Of a stretch of 64,000 nucleotides of DNA, positions 10,352 through 18,807 are shown in pieces. The stretch spans positions 62,001 through 126,000 of the forward strand of contig NZ_AUBM01000009.1 of assembly GCF_000429245.1 (NCBI RefSeq). Reading direction: 5' to 3'. The stretch is from Schaalia georgiae DSM 6843. Its GTDB lineage: Bacteria > Actinomycetota > Actinomycetes > Actinomycetales > Actinomycetaceae. The notes under the pieces are model-generated. The model saw nothing but the letters and a program-made list of their open reading frames with translations. It did no database searches and was not told the DNA's origin. The position numbers were made by a program, and so were the translations under genes. Each line of letters opens with the position of its first letter. The stretch's first letter is position 1.

Positions 10352-11818
10352 ATGACGACATTCGTTCCCGAAGCATCAACCGCCGACATCGGCGTGTACG
10401 GACTGGGTGTGATGGGCGCGAACCTGGCCCGCAACCTGGCCCGCAACGGTTACGCGACCGCCGTCTTCAACCGCACGCCGGCGCGCACCGACAGGCTCAT
10501 CAGGGAGCACGGCGGCGAGGCCGCCTTCGTTCCCTCCTCGGCCCTGGAGGACTTCGTCGCCTCCCTGCGCGCACCCCGCGTGGCGATCATCATGGTCCAG
10601 GCGGGCCCGGCGACGGATGCCGTCATGGAGCAGCTCGCCGCCCTCATGGACGAGGGCGACATCATCGTCGACTGCGGCAACTCGCTCTTCACCGACACGA
10701 TCCGCCGCGAGAAATGGGCGGCCGAGCGCGGTCTGCACTTCGTGGGCGCGGGCGTCTCCGGCGGCGAGGAAGGCGCCCTGTGGGGCCCGTCCATCATGCC
10801 GGGGGGGACCCCGGCCTCGTACGAACGCCTCGGCCCCATGTTCGAGGCGATCTCCGCCACCTACGACGGCGTGCCCTGCTGCACGTACATCGGGGCGAAT
10901 GGCGCGGGCCACTTCGTGAAGATGGTCCACAACGGCATCGAGTACGCCGACATGCAGGTCATCGCCGAGGCATACACCCTCCTGCGCGAGGGCCTGGGCG
11001 CCGAGCCCGGCGAGATCGCGGACATCTTCGCGACCTGGAACCGGGGCGAGCTCAACTCCTACCTGATCGAGATCACCGCCGAGGTGCTGCGCCAGGTGGA
11101 CGCATCCACGGGCGCGCCGCTGGTTGACCTCATCGTCGATGCGGCCTCGCAAAAGGGTACCGGCAAGTGGACGGTGCAGACCGCCCTGGACCTGGCCGTC
11201 CCCGTGACCGCGATCGGCGAGGCGGCCTTCGCGCGCGGCGCATCCTGTGAACCCGCTCAGCGCGCGGCCGGGCAGAGGATGGCCGGGAACACCGCCCCCC
11301 TCGTCATCGAGACGGACGAGGCCCGGGCCGCGTTCGTGGAGGACGTGCGGCGCGCCCTCTTCGCCTCCAAGATCGTCGCCTACTCGCAGGGCTTCGATGA
11401 GATCGGGGCGGGGGCAGCCGAGTACGGTTGGGACATCGACAAGGGGGCGCTGGCCCGCATCTGGCGCGCCGGCTGCATCATCCGCGCGGCCTTCCTCGAC
11501 GACATCACGCGCGCTTACGAGGCGGACCCGGCCCTGCCGCTCCTGCTCGCCGCCGAGCCCTTCGCGACCCGCTTCCAGGAGTGCGCGCCCGCGCTGCGCC
11601 GCATCGTCTCTCAGGCGGCCCTGGCCGGCGTCCCGATCCCCGTGTTCGCCTCCTCGCTGGCCTACTTCGACCAGATCCGCGCGACCCGCCTGCCCGCCGC
11701 CCTCATCCAGGCTCAACGCGACTTCTTCGGCTCCCACACCTACCGCAGGGTGGACCGCGAGGGGATCTTCCACACGCTGTGGGCCGAGCCGGGCCGCCCC
11801 GAGGAGCAGTGGGACTGA
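10352..11818 (+). CDS. gnd: 6-phosphogluconate dehydrogenase, decarboxylating
   Basis: 488 residues. The Rossmann motif GLGVMGANLARNLA opens the protein, followed by the Gnd substrate motif GAGHFVKMVHNGIEY with its catalytic Lys and the C-terminal region ending in FHTLW. It oxidises 6-phosphogluconate to ribulose 5-phosphate in the pentose phosphate pathway. The frame is open 30 codons further upstream, but ATG 10352 is preceded by GGAG and gives the normal family start. A TAGGCT hexamer near 10303 could be its -10 box. Length is normal for the family. Confidence 0.95.
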   Translation: MTTFVPEASTADIGVYGLGVMGANLARNLARNGYATAVFNRTPARTDRLIREHGGEAAFVPSSALEDFVASLRAPRVAIIMVQAGPATDAVMEQLAALMDEGDIIVDCGNSLFTDTIRREKWAAERGLHFVGAGVSGGEEGALWGPSIMPGGTPASYERLGPMFEAISATYDGVPCCTYIGANGAGHFVKMVHNGIEYADMQVIAEAYTLLREGLGAEPGEIADIFATWNRGELNSYLIEITAEVLRQVDASTGAPLVDLIVDAASQKGTGKWTVQTALDLAVPVTAIGEAAFARGASCEPAQRAAGQRMAGNTAPLVIETDEARAAFVEDVRRALFASKIVAYSQGFDEIGAGAAEYGWDIDKGALARIWRAGCIIRAAFLDDITRAYEADPALPLLLAAEPFATRFQECAPALRRIVSQAALAGVPIPVFASSLAYFDQIRATRLPAALIQAQRDFFGSHTYRRVDREGIFHTLWAEPGRPEEQWD

Positions 11819-11981
11819 GCGGGGTGTCCCGTCCCATCCGGGCTGTTCCCGCTGGTCGGCCGGTGCGCCGGGGGATGGGGGACGGGCCGTCTGCTGCGGG
11901 GTGGGAGGCGCCATTCGCCTGTGAACTTCCAGCCCCGCCGGTTAGGCTAGACGAATCCAAGTCCGCTGAAAGGCTGAACTC

Positions 11982-14429
11982 GTGGCAGATAACAACGGAA
12001 CAATGAACTGGGACGACATCATGGGTCCAGGACCCGCGTCCAGCGGCCCTGCCTCGCGGACGCCCGCGAAGGCGCGCGGCGGTGGGGGGCCGGAGCCCCG
12101 CAGGCGCGGGGACCGCAAGGGGCCCGCTTCCAGGCGCGACGCCAAGGGGGACGCTGACTCCGAGGGCAAGGGCAAAGGTAAGAAGGGGAAGAAGAAGCGC
12201 AGCCTCGGCCGCAAGATCGGCCTCGGCATCGTCTTCACCCTGCTCGGAATCGTCATCCTGGGCATGGCCGGGTTCCTCTACCTGTACGCGACGATCTCGG
12301 TCCCCAAGCCGGACGACCTGGCGCTGGCGGAGAAGACGACGGTGTACTACGCCGACGGCACCACGCAGATGGGGACGCTGGGGGATGTGAACCGCCAGAT
12401 CATCGACGCCTCCACCCTGCCCGACTACGTGTCGAAGGCCGTCGTGGCCTCGGAGGACCGGTCTTTCTACACGAATTCCGGCGTGAACTTCAAGGGGATC
12501 CTGCGCGCCCTGTGGAACAACCTGCGCGGCGGGCCCCGCCAGGGCGGGTCCACTCTCACCCAGCAGTACGTGGAGCGCTACTTCATGGGGGAGACCACCT
12601 CTTACGTGGGCAAACTCAAGGAAGCGGTGCTGGCTGTCAAGATCAACCGCACCCAGTCCAAGGACGAGGTGATAGGGAACTACCTCAACACCATCTACCT
12701 CGGGCGCGGTGCGTACGGCATCGAGGCAGCCTCGCAGGCGTACTTCGGGCATCCGGCGAAGGACATGACCCTGTCTGAGGCCGCGATGATCGCGGGCATC
12801 ATCCCCGCGCCGTCGGCATGGGATCCCGCTATCAGCCCCGAGAAGGCGAAAGAGCGGTGGGAGAGGGTTCTGGGCCTGATGGTGGAGGACGGATGGGTGT
12901 CGCAGGCCGACGCGGACGCCGCGGTCTTCCCCGAGACCATTGACCCCGACTCCCTCAACCGCGAGTCCATGCAGGGGACGAACGGCTACCTGATCGCGCA
13001 CATCAAGCAGGAACTTGTGAGCTCGGGCGCGTTCACGGAGGACCAGATCACCCAGGGCGGCCTGCGCATCACGACGACGATCGTGAAGGAGCGCCAGGAC
13101 GAGGCGGTGGCCGCGGCACAGACCATGAACTCGGTGAGCGGATGGGACCCGGTTCACCAGCACGTCGCACTGTCGTCGATCGATCCGAACACGGGCGAGA
13201 TCCTCGCCGAGTACGGCGGACCCGATTACGAGCAGCGCCAGCAGAACGCGGTGACGCAGGACATTGCGATGGCGGGTTCCGCGTTCAAGCCCTTCGCGCT
13301 GCTGGCGAATGCGAAACAGGGCGGGACCGTGAACGACACGTACTCGGGCGCCTCGCCGCAGACCTTCCCTGGCCTCGGCCAGCCGGTGACCAACGACGGC
13401 GGCTACTCCTTCGGCAATGTGACGCTCGTGAAGGCGACGGCTTACTCGATGAATACGCCCTACGTTGCCCTCAACCGCGACGTGGGCCCGGAGAACACGA
13501 TGAAGGCGGCCGTCGACGCGGGCATCCCCGAGGACACACTGGGGTTGAACAAGGAGCTGCTGAATGTGCTGGGGTCGGCCTCGCCGCACAATATCGACTT
13601 GGCGACCGCTTACGCGACGATAGCCAACGGCGGGCAGCGCGTGAAGGCGCACATCGTCCGCGAGGTCACCAACTCGGGCGGTTCGAACAAGCTCTACGAG
13701 ACCACTGTGTCCCCTACCCGCGTGTTCGAGGCGGAGGAAGTGTCGTCGATCATGCCGGCATTGGAGGCCGTGACCACGGGCGAGGGCACCGCCGACTCCG
13801 TGGCGGGCGCGCTGCGGGGCTTTACGACCGCCGGCAAGACGGGCACGTCGTCGGACCAGCTCTCCGCGCAGTTCGTGGGCTTCGTGCCGAATATGGTGAC
13901 CGCCGTGTCCATGTACCAGTCCGATGACAACGGCAACTCGGTGCCGTTGAACAACGTCGGGGGACTCAACCAGTTCCACGGCGGCGACTGGCCGGTGGAC
14001 GTGTGGACGGAGTACATGCAGAATGCCACGAAGTCTTTGACGGAGAAGGATTTCACGTGGATCGTGAAGTCGAACCGGAACTCGAAGAACAACGCGCCGT
14101 CCTCAGCGCCGACGCCCACGCAGGAGCCGACCCAGGAGGCCAGCAGCCCCGAGCCCACCAACGAGCCCACGCGGACCTCCGAGCCCGAGCCCACCCAGAC
14201 CGCGACCCCCGGCAACGGCAATGGCGGCGGTAACGGTGGCGGCGGTAACGGCGGCGGCAATGGCGGCGGCGGTAACGGTGGCGGTAATGGCGGCGGCGGT
14301 AACGGTGGCGGCAATGGCGGCGGCGGTAACGGTGGCGGCAATGGCGGCGGCGGTAACGGTGGCGGCAATGGCGGCGGCGGTAACGGCGGTGGCAATGGCG
14401 GCGGCGGAGGCGGCGGTGCCAACCCCTGA
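11982..14429 (+). CDS. ponA: Class A penicillin-binding protein with Gly/Asn repeat tail
   Basis: 815 residues. It has a basic cytoplasmic N-terminus, a membrane helix (about 78-102), a glycosyltransferase-51 domain (catalytic Glu near 158 in ASEDRSFYTN, plus GGSTLTQQYV), and a transpeptidase domain with the triad SAFK (Ser about 433), SMN (489-491) and KTGT (619-622). It polymerises lipid II and cross-links peptidoglycan outside the membrane. After residue about 690 comes a Thr/Pro/Glu-rich linker and then about seven copies of a nine-residue Gly/Asn unit. I use GTG 11982, preceded by an AAAGG-like site; ATG 12003 is possible. A TAGGCT box at 11943 may be the -10. Confidence 0.93.
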   Translation: MADNNGTMNWDDIMGPGPASSGPASRTPAKARGGGGPEPRRRGDRKGPASRRDAKGDADSEGKGKGKKGKKKRSLGRKIGLGIVFTLLGIVILGMAGFLYLYATISVPKPDDLALAEKTTVYYADGTTQMGTLGDVNRQIIDASTLPDYVSKAVVASEDRSFYTNSGVNFKGILRALWNNLRGGPRQGGSTLTQQYVERYFMGETTSYVGKLKEAVLAVKINRTQSKDEVIGNYLNTIYLGRGAYGIEAASQAYFGHPAKDMTLSEAAMIAGIIPAPSAWDPAISPEKAKERWERVLGLMVEDGWVSQADADAAVFPETIDPDSLNRESMQGTNGYLIAHIKQELVSSGAFTEDQITQGGLRITTTIVKERQDEAVAAAQTMNSVSGWDPVHQHVALSSIDPNTGEILAEYGGPDYEQRQQNAVTQDIAMAGSAFKPFALLANAKQGGTVNDTYSGASPQTFPGLGQPVTNDGGYSFGNVTLVKATAYSMNTPYVALNRDVGPENTMKAAVDAGIPEDTLGLNKELLNVLGSASPHNIDLATAYATIANGGQRVKAHIVREVTNSGGSNKLYETTVSPTRVFEAEEVSSIMPALEAVTTGEGTADSVAGALRGFTTAGKTGTSSDQLSAQFVGFVPNMVTAVSMYQSDDNGNSVPLNNVGGLNQFHGGDWPVDVWTEYMQNATKSLTEKDFTWIVKSNRNSKNNAPSSAPTPTQEPTQEASSPEPTNEPTRTSEPEPTQTATPGNGNGGGNGGGGNGGGNGGGGNGGGNGGGGNGGGNGGGGNGGGNGGGGNGGGNGGGGNGGGNGGGGGGGANP
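14213..14420 (+). repeat. 27-bp minisatellite coding the PonA Gly/Asn tail
   Basis: About seven tandem copies of a 27-base unit (GGC GGC AAT GGC GGC followed by GGC GGT AAC GGT) encode the nine-residue repeat GGNGGGGNG. Copies differ only at a few third positions, so slippage or recombination could change copy number. It is fully in frame, so changes by whole units would alter tail length without breaking the enzyme. Confidence 0.9.
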
Positions 14430-14479
14430 GCCGCGGGCGGCAACTGAGCGGCGCTGAGCTGATGGCGGCGCGCTAGGAG

Positions 14480-14509
14480 GCGGCCGGGACCCGCATGGGT
14501 CCCGGCCGC
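14480..14509. terminator. Terminator hairpin after ponA
   Basis: A perfect 13-bp stem, GCGGCCGGGACCC at 14480-14492 pairing with 14497-14509 around the loop GCAT, 50 bases after the ponA stop. No T-tract follows. The rest of the 450-base gap between ponA and rplI (14430-14879) holds only this hairpin and the one at 14730-14771; I see no gene in it. Confidence 0.75.
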
Positions 14510-14729
14510 TCAGCATCGGTGCGGTGGCTGGGCGCGCAGTGGTGGTGCTGCCGAGCCGAGTCCACCGCAGTGCCGTCCGTCCTTTCCATGCCGTGCACAG
14601 GGGAGGGGATCGGCGATGCGGCACCGCACTGGGCGGCGGAACCAAGCTCGAGTGCGCGACCCGTGCTTCGTGGGTCAGTCCTCGCGCGCGACAGGTGGAG
14701 CCCCGCGCATCCTCCAGTGCGAGCGCGAA

Positions 14730-14771
14730 CCCCCGCCCCGTGCCCTCCGAGGGGGAGGGACGGGGCGGGGG
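14730..14771. terminator. Terminator hairpin downstream of rplI
   Basis: A long GC-rich stem: CCCCCGCCCCGT (14730-14741) pairs with 14760-14771, and the inner CCCTCC/GGAGGG extends it. It lies about 110 bases beyond the rplI stop on the minus strand and is the likely end of the rpsF-ssb-rpsR-rplI transcript, facing the ponA terminator. Confidence 0.65.
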
Positions 14772-14879
14772 CTCGATGGCTCAAGCGAGCGGTCCGGCCG
14801 CGCGATCGGCGCGACGGCTCTCATAACGCAACCAGCGGACGGCGCCAGCGGCGGCCAGTCCGGTGGTCGGCGGCATGAC

Positions 14880-15338
14880 TCACTTGGAGGCGGACACGCG
14901 GACCTTGAGGGTCGCGGACACCTCCGGGTGCAGGTTGACGTTCACCGTGTAGTCGCCGACGGCCTTGATGGGCGCGGCGATCAGGACGCGGCGGCGGTCG
15001 ATGGTCTGGCCCAGCTGCTCCTTGACGGCGTCGGCGATCGCGGCGGCCGAGACGGCGCCGAAGAGGCGGCCCGACTGGCCGACCTTGCCGCTGACCTCGA
15101 CGAGGGCGGCCTGCAGGGTGTCGCGCACGGCGCGGGCGTCGTCGATCGAGGCGATCTCGTGGCGTCGGCGGGCCGCGGCCATCTGGTCGATCTGCTTCTG
15201 GGCGCCCTTGGTCCACGCCGTGGCGTAGCCGCGGGGGATCAGGTAGTTGCGGGCGTAACCGGCCTTGACCTCGACGACCTGGCCGGCGTGGCCGAGGTTC
15301 GCGACGTCCTGGGTGAGGATGAGTTTCTTCGTAGCCAT
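14880..15338 (-). CDS. rplI: 50S ribosomal protein L9
   Basis: 152 residues. The N-terminal RNA-binding motif LTQDVANLGHAGQVVEVKAGYARNYLIPRG is split here by no gap and matches the L9 signature (G-x2-G-x2-V-x-V-x2-GYARN-x-LIP-x-G). A connecting helix and a C-terminal domain ending VRVSASK follow. It binds 23S rRNA at the base of the L1 stalk. It is the last gene of the S6-SSB-S18-L9 operon, 18 bases after rpsR. Confidence 0.98.
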   Translation of the reverse strand: MATKKLILTQDVANLGHAGQVVEVKAGYARNYLIPRGYATAWTKGAQKQIDQMAAARRRHEIASIDDARAVRDTLQAALVEVSGKVGQSGRLFGAVSAAAIADAVKEQLGQTIDRRRVLIAAPIKAVGDYTVNVNLHPEVSATLKVRVSASK

Positions 15339-15356
15339 TGTCTGCGTCCTTCCCGA

Positions 15357-15599
15357 TCAGCGTCCGGTCGAGGAGTAGGGCAGCAGGGCCATCTCGCGGG
15401 CGTTCTTCACGGCGCGGGCGATCTTGCGCTGCTCCTGCGTGGAAACACCGGTGACGCGGCGGGCGCGGATCTTGCCGCGGTCCGAGATGAACTTGCGCAG
15501 CAGGGCGGTGTCCTTGTAGTCGATCTTCTCGATCTTGGCCGACTTCAGCGGGTTGGCCTTCTTCTTGATGGGCTTGTTGCGAAGTTGGGGCTTCGCCAT
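15357..15599 (-). CDS. rpsR: 30S ribosomal protein S18
   Basis: 80 residues. It contains the S18 core [19 protein letters not shown] and [29 protein letters not shown]. The N-terminus ([18 protein letters not shown]) lacks the cysteines that hold zinc in the C+ form of S18, so this is the zinc-independent type as far as can be seen. It pairs with S6 on the 30S platform, consistent with their shared operon. Confidence 0.98.
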   Translation of the reverse strand: MAKPQLRNKPIKKKANPLKSAKIEKIDYKDTALLRKFISDRGKIRARRVTGVSTQEQRKIARAVKNAREMALLPYSSTGR

Positions 15600-15667
15600 G
15601 ATGGTCTCCTAATGATCCGGGCGGCACTGCCGCCCCAAGCGGTGAAAGTACGTCTTCGACGGGCGCT

Positions 15668-15703
15668 GCGGACCCGGCGCCTGCCGGCGCGCAAGGGGTC
15701 CGC
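15668..15703. other. Stem-loop between ssb and rpsR
   Basis: GCGGACCC at 15668-15675 pairs with GGGTCCGC at 15696-15703, and an inner GCGCC/GGCGC stem (15677-15681 with 15686-15690) fills most of the loop. It lies in the 115-base gap inside the ribosomal operon. It could be a partial terminator or an RNA-processing site that sets the S18/L9 level relative to SSB. No T-tract follows. Confidence 0.5.
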
Positions 15704-15714
15704 GGTCAGGGCCC

Positions 15715-16305
15715 TTAGAACGGGGGCTCGTCGCCGAACGAGGTGGCCCCGCCCTGGCCGGGCGAGCGCCACGGGTCGTCCGCGGATCCCCCGGCGGGCG
15801 CGCCGTAGTTGGCCGAGCCTCCCTGGCTGTAACCCCCCTGCTGGCCCTGGCCGCCACCGTAGCCGCCCTGGTTGTACCCGCCCTGGGGGCTCTGCCCCCC
15901 GCCTCCGCGGTTGTCGGCCTGGTAGCCGCCACCGCCGGCGGGCGTGGTCCGGGTGACCTGGGCGCGGGCGCGGCGCAAGGAGGGGCCGACCTCGTCGACC
16001 TGCATCTCCACGACGGTGCGCCGCTCGCCCTGCTGGGTCTCGTACGAGCGTTGGTTGAGGCGGCCCTGGACGATGACGCGCATGCCTTTGCGCAGCGACT
16101 CGGCGGCGTTCTCAGCCGCCTCGCGCCACACGGAGCACCGCATGAACAGGGTCTCGCCGTCGCGCCACTCGCCGGCGTTGCGGTCGAAGGTGCGGGGTGT
16201 CGAGGCCACCGTGAAGTCGGCGACGGCGGCTCCGGACTGCGTCCAGCGCAGCTCGGGATCGGCGGTGAGATTGCCGATGATCGTGATAACGGTTTCTCCG
16301 GCCAT
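15715..16305 (-). CDS. ssb: Single-stranded DNA-binding protein
   Basis: 196 residues. The OB fold covers residues 1 to about 115 ([21 protein letters not shown]...). A Gly/Gln/Tyr-rich disordered linker with [17 protein letters not shown]-like repeats follows, and the protein ends in the acidic tip DEPPF that recruits replication and repair partners. It coats single-stranded DNA at forks, fitting a position next to dnaB. It lies 35 bases after rpsF in the same operon. Confidence 0.97.
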   Translation of the reverse strand: MAGETVITIIGNLTADPELRWTQSGAAVADFTVASTPRTFDRNAGEWRDGETLFMRCSVWREAAENAAESLRKGMRVIVQGRLNQRSYETQQGERRTVVEMQVDEVGPSLRRARAQVTRTTPAGGGGYQADNRGGGGQSPQGGYNQGGYGGGQGQQGGYSQGGSANYGAPAGGSADDPWRSPGQGGATSFGDEPPF

Positions 16306-16340
16306 TGTCGGCTCCTCGGTAGGGGTGGTTCGGCGGGGGC

Positions 16341-16631
16341 TCAGTGAGCGTCGGGGCGCAGGAGCTTCGTACGGAGAATGGTCTCGTCGATGCCCATGCG
16401 GCGGTTGATCTCGAGAGCGACCTCGGGGGTCGTGGTCATGTCGATGACGACGTAGATGCCCTCGGAACGCTTGAGGATGTCGTAGGCGAGGCGGCGCTTG
16501 CCCCAGACGTCGACGTTCTCGATGGAGCCGCCGCCCGCGGTCACGGGCGCCAGGTACTTCTCCATCGTGGGGGCGACGGTGCGCTCGTCGATCGAAGGAT
16601 CGAGGATCACCATCAGTTCGTATTTACGCAC
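16341..16631 (-). CDS. rpsF: 30S ribosomal protein S6
   Basis: 96 residues in the usual form ([22 protein letters not shown]..., ending [11 protein letters not shown]). I choose the GTG at 16631, because family members begin right at RKYELMVI and an AGGAGG lies 11 bases upstream. A GTG four codons earlier (16643) touches that AGGAGG directly and would have no usable spacing. First gene of the rpsF-ssb-rpsR-rplI operon. Confidence 0.95.
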   Translation of the reverse strand: MRKYELMVILDPSIDERTVAPTMEKYLAPVTAGGGSIENVDVWGKRRLAYDILKRSEGIYVVIDMTTTPEVALEINRRMGIDETILRTKLLRPDAH

Positions 16632-16660
16632 GTTGGTTCCCACCTCCTGTGGTCTTCGCG

Positions 16661-16762
16661 GTCACGGACGGTCCGTGACAGGAGGGCGTTGCGTAGTGGG
16701 CGGCCCGTCAGGGGCGCCCGCGGACCGTGCACCAGGTGGCGACAGTCCAAGGCTCCATCCTA
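16661..16762 (-). promoter_or_regulatory. rpsF leader: -10 box and 19-bp dyad
   Basis: On the minus strand a TAGGAT hexamer (16762-16757) fits an actinobacterial -10 box and would give a leader of about 120 bases. Within it lies a perfect dyad, GTCACGGAC-G-GTCCGTGAC (16661-16679), just ahead of the AGGAGG. rpsF leaders in many bacteria bind S6:S18 for feedback control. This hairpin is a candidate for such control, but I could not match the conserved leader motif with certainty. Confidence 0.35.
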
Positions 16763-16917
16763 GCGGGCGGCCGGGGCGGGCGCCAGCGGCGTCGACGAGG
16801 CGGGGGCCGGATTCGGCCCTGAGCGCGCGCTGACGAGGCGGGGGCGGTTTCCCCACCCATGTGCGCCTGCGGGGAGGACTGGTGGCGCGCCTTCCCGGCC
16901 CGCGCCTCGTCCCCCGG

Positions 16918-18420
16918 CTATCCGCGCACCAGCGCCGCGCGTCCGAACCACGTGCCCCATGCGTTCGTGATGGCGCGCGCCCCTGTGTAGACGGCGCCGT
17001 AGGCCGCCCACACGAGGGCGAGGGCCGCAGCGGGAGAGCCCGCCAGCGCCCCGGTGGGCGCGGAGCGGGCGATCAGCCACAGCAGGGGCGCGTAGAGGGC
17101 CAGGTTCGCCAGGGACGCGGCCGCCAGGAAGCGCCCGCGGCCCGCCCCTATGAGGATGCCGTCCAGCAGGAACACCAGGCCCGCCAGGGGTTGGAAGAGG
17201 GCCCCCACGACGATGGCCCAGGACGCGGGGCCGCGCACGGCGGGGTCGGCGGTGAAGAGCGCGGGCAGCCACGGGGAGGCCGCCCCCAGCACCACTCCCA
17301 CCAGTGCGCCGAACGCGGTCCCCCACCTGGCCAGGGTCCGCAGCAATGGGGCCATTGCGCCCCTGGCGCCCCGGCCCTCGGCGAAACCCACCAGCGCTTG
17401 CGCCGCGATGGCCAGGGCGTCCAGCACGTAGGCGGCGAAGGCCCACAGCGTCCACACGATCTGGTGGGCGGCCAGCGCTTGCGTGCCGATCGCGGTGACG
17501 GTGGCCAGCGTGGCCAGCATGGCGGCGCGCAGAGCGATGGTGCGCACCAGCAGCGGCGCTCCGTCGAGGGCGGCGGCCAGGATCCCCGAGGCCGAAGGGC
17601 GCAGGGGGACCCGCTCCCGCCTCGCGCCCCGCACGACGACGCCGACCAGGAAAGCCGCCATGAGGGTCTGGGTGAGGGCGGTGCCCAGGCCGGAGCCCGG
17701 GACTCCCATTCCCAGGGGGTACATGAGCGTCCAGTTCGCGCAGGCGTTGAAGGCTGCGCCCGCCGACGCGGCGATGAGTGGTGTGCGCGTGTCCTGGAGG
17801 CCGCGCAGGGTCCCCGTCGCCGCGTAGGCGACGAACATCCCGACCAGGCCGGGGCTGGACCAGCGCAGGTAGGCGGAGGCGTGGGGCAGGGTGAGGGCGT
17901 CCGCACCGAGTGCCCGCAGCAGGGGGTCCGCCCCCAGGGACAGTGCGACTGCGGCCACGAGGCCGAGGCCGGCCGCCAACCACATCGCCTCGACGCCGCC
18001 GCGGATGGCGCGGTCGGGGCGCCCGGCTCCCAGGGCCCTGCCGGCGATGGCCGTCGTGGAGTACGCGAGGAAGACGAAGATGCCGACGACCGTGTTCAGG
18101 ACGGTCGAGGCGATGCCCAGGCCCGCCAGCTCCGGTGTGCCCAGGTGCCCGACCATCGCCGAGTCGATGACGGTGAAGAGGGGCTCGGCGACCAGGGCAC
18201 CCAGAGCTGGAAGCGCGAGGGCCACGATCTGGCGGGGGATGGAGGCACTGGGCTCCTCAGCTGGGCGCCCGGGGTCCTCGGCAGCGCGGGGCGGGCGGGG
18301 GGCCTCGGCCCTGCTCCGGGGATGCGGCTCCTCACCTGGGCGCCGGGGGCTGGGAGTCTCAACCCCGGGTTGAGGGTTGCCCGCTGACGGTGTTGTCCCT
18401 GTCATATTTCGTCGTCTCAT
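16918..18420 (-). CDS. MATE family efflux transporter (DinF-type)
   Basis: 500 residues. After a Pro/Arg-rich N-terminus of about 65 residues come two six-helix bundles, beginning IPRQIVALALPALGALVAEPLFTVIDSAMVGHLGTPELAGLGIA, the hallmark of the DinF branch of MATE exporters. It would export cationic drugs or metabolites using an ion gradient; the substrate is unknown. ATG 18420 has no clear ribosome site; ATG 18405 is an alternative. The start is four bases from the first DnaA-box-like site in the shared region with dnaB. It ends 287 bases before rpsF on the same strand, with no gene between. Confidence 0.88.
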   Translation of the reverse strand: MRRRNMTGTTPSAGNPQPGVETPSPRRPGEEPHPRSRAEAPRPPRAAEDPGRPAEEPSASIPRQIVALALPALGALVAEPLFTVIDSAMVGHLGTPELAGLGIASTVLNTVVGIFVFLAYSTTAIAGRALGAGRPDRAIRGGVEAMWLAAGLGLVAAVALSLGADPLLRALGADALTLPHASAYLRWSSPGLVGMFVAYAATGTLRGLQDTRTPLIAASAGAAFNACANWTLMYPLGMGVPGSGLGTALTQTLMAAFLVGVVVRGARRERVPLRPSASGILAAALDGAPLLVRTIALRAAMLATLATVTAIGTQALAAHQIVWTLWAFAAYVLDALAIAAQALVGFAEGRGARGAMAPLLRTLARWGTAFGALVGVVLGAASPWLPALFTADPAVRGPASWAIVVGALFQPLAGLVFLLDGILIGAGRGRFLAAASLANLALYAPLLWLIARSAPTGALAGSPAAALALVWAAYGAVYTGARAITNAWGTWFGRAALVRG

Positions 18421-18423
18421 TCT

Positions 18424-18610
18424 TTATTCACAAACTGTGGATGGGTTTGTGGATAGGTTCGGCATTGGGAAAGTGCGGAAGTTCAATGGTTTCTAACTAA
18501 TCATGTGTGACCAGGGCATCCTGTGCGGCAGTCCTCGTTCCACAGGGGATGTGAACGACCCGCCGCGCTGTCCACAGCCCATCCACATGCTATCCCCATG
18601 TCTGTGCACA
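18424..18610. promoter_or_regulatory. Cluster of DnaA-box-like 9-mers between the MATE gene and dnaB
   Basis: The 387-base divergent gap holds TTATTCACA (18424-18432), TGTGGATGG (18436-18444), TGTGGATAG (18448-18456), CTGTCCACA (18568-18576) and CCATCCACA (18579-18587). Against TTATCCACA/TTGTCCACA they carry one or two mismatches. The middle two are on the minus strand 12 bases apart; the last two are on the plus strand 11 bases apart. CTGTGCACA at 18602 is weaker. No AT-rich unwinding region is present, so this looks like DnaA control of dnaB rather than an origin. The dnaB ribosome site GCAGGAAAGG is at 18793-18802. I see nothing else in the gap. Confidence 0.5.
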
Positions 18611-18807
18611 TTGAGGGTCGCCCTCCCCGGTCCGAACACGGTAGTCTCACGTGTACGCGTGCGGCCGCGCGGGGCCGGCCGCGCTCGACCGGCGCCCCGG
18701 ATCCCAGTGATCCCATCGCGCCACGGGGACGACGGGACCGCGCCCGGGCGACCGGACGCCGCCAACGGCCCGCAGCGGGGGCAGGACAGCAGCAGGAAAG
18801 GCGCCCT

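Noticed and set aside
14221-14457. Ala/Val- and Pro/Leu-rich frames across the Gly/Asn repeat
   Set aside because: By-products of the 27-bp repeat in the other frames and strand.
18523-18807. 95-codon N-terminal extension of DnaB
   Set aside because: DnaB proteins start at the chosen site, which has a good ribosome site; the extension crosses the DnaA-box region.
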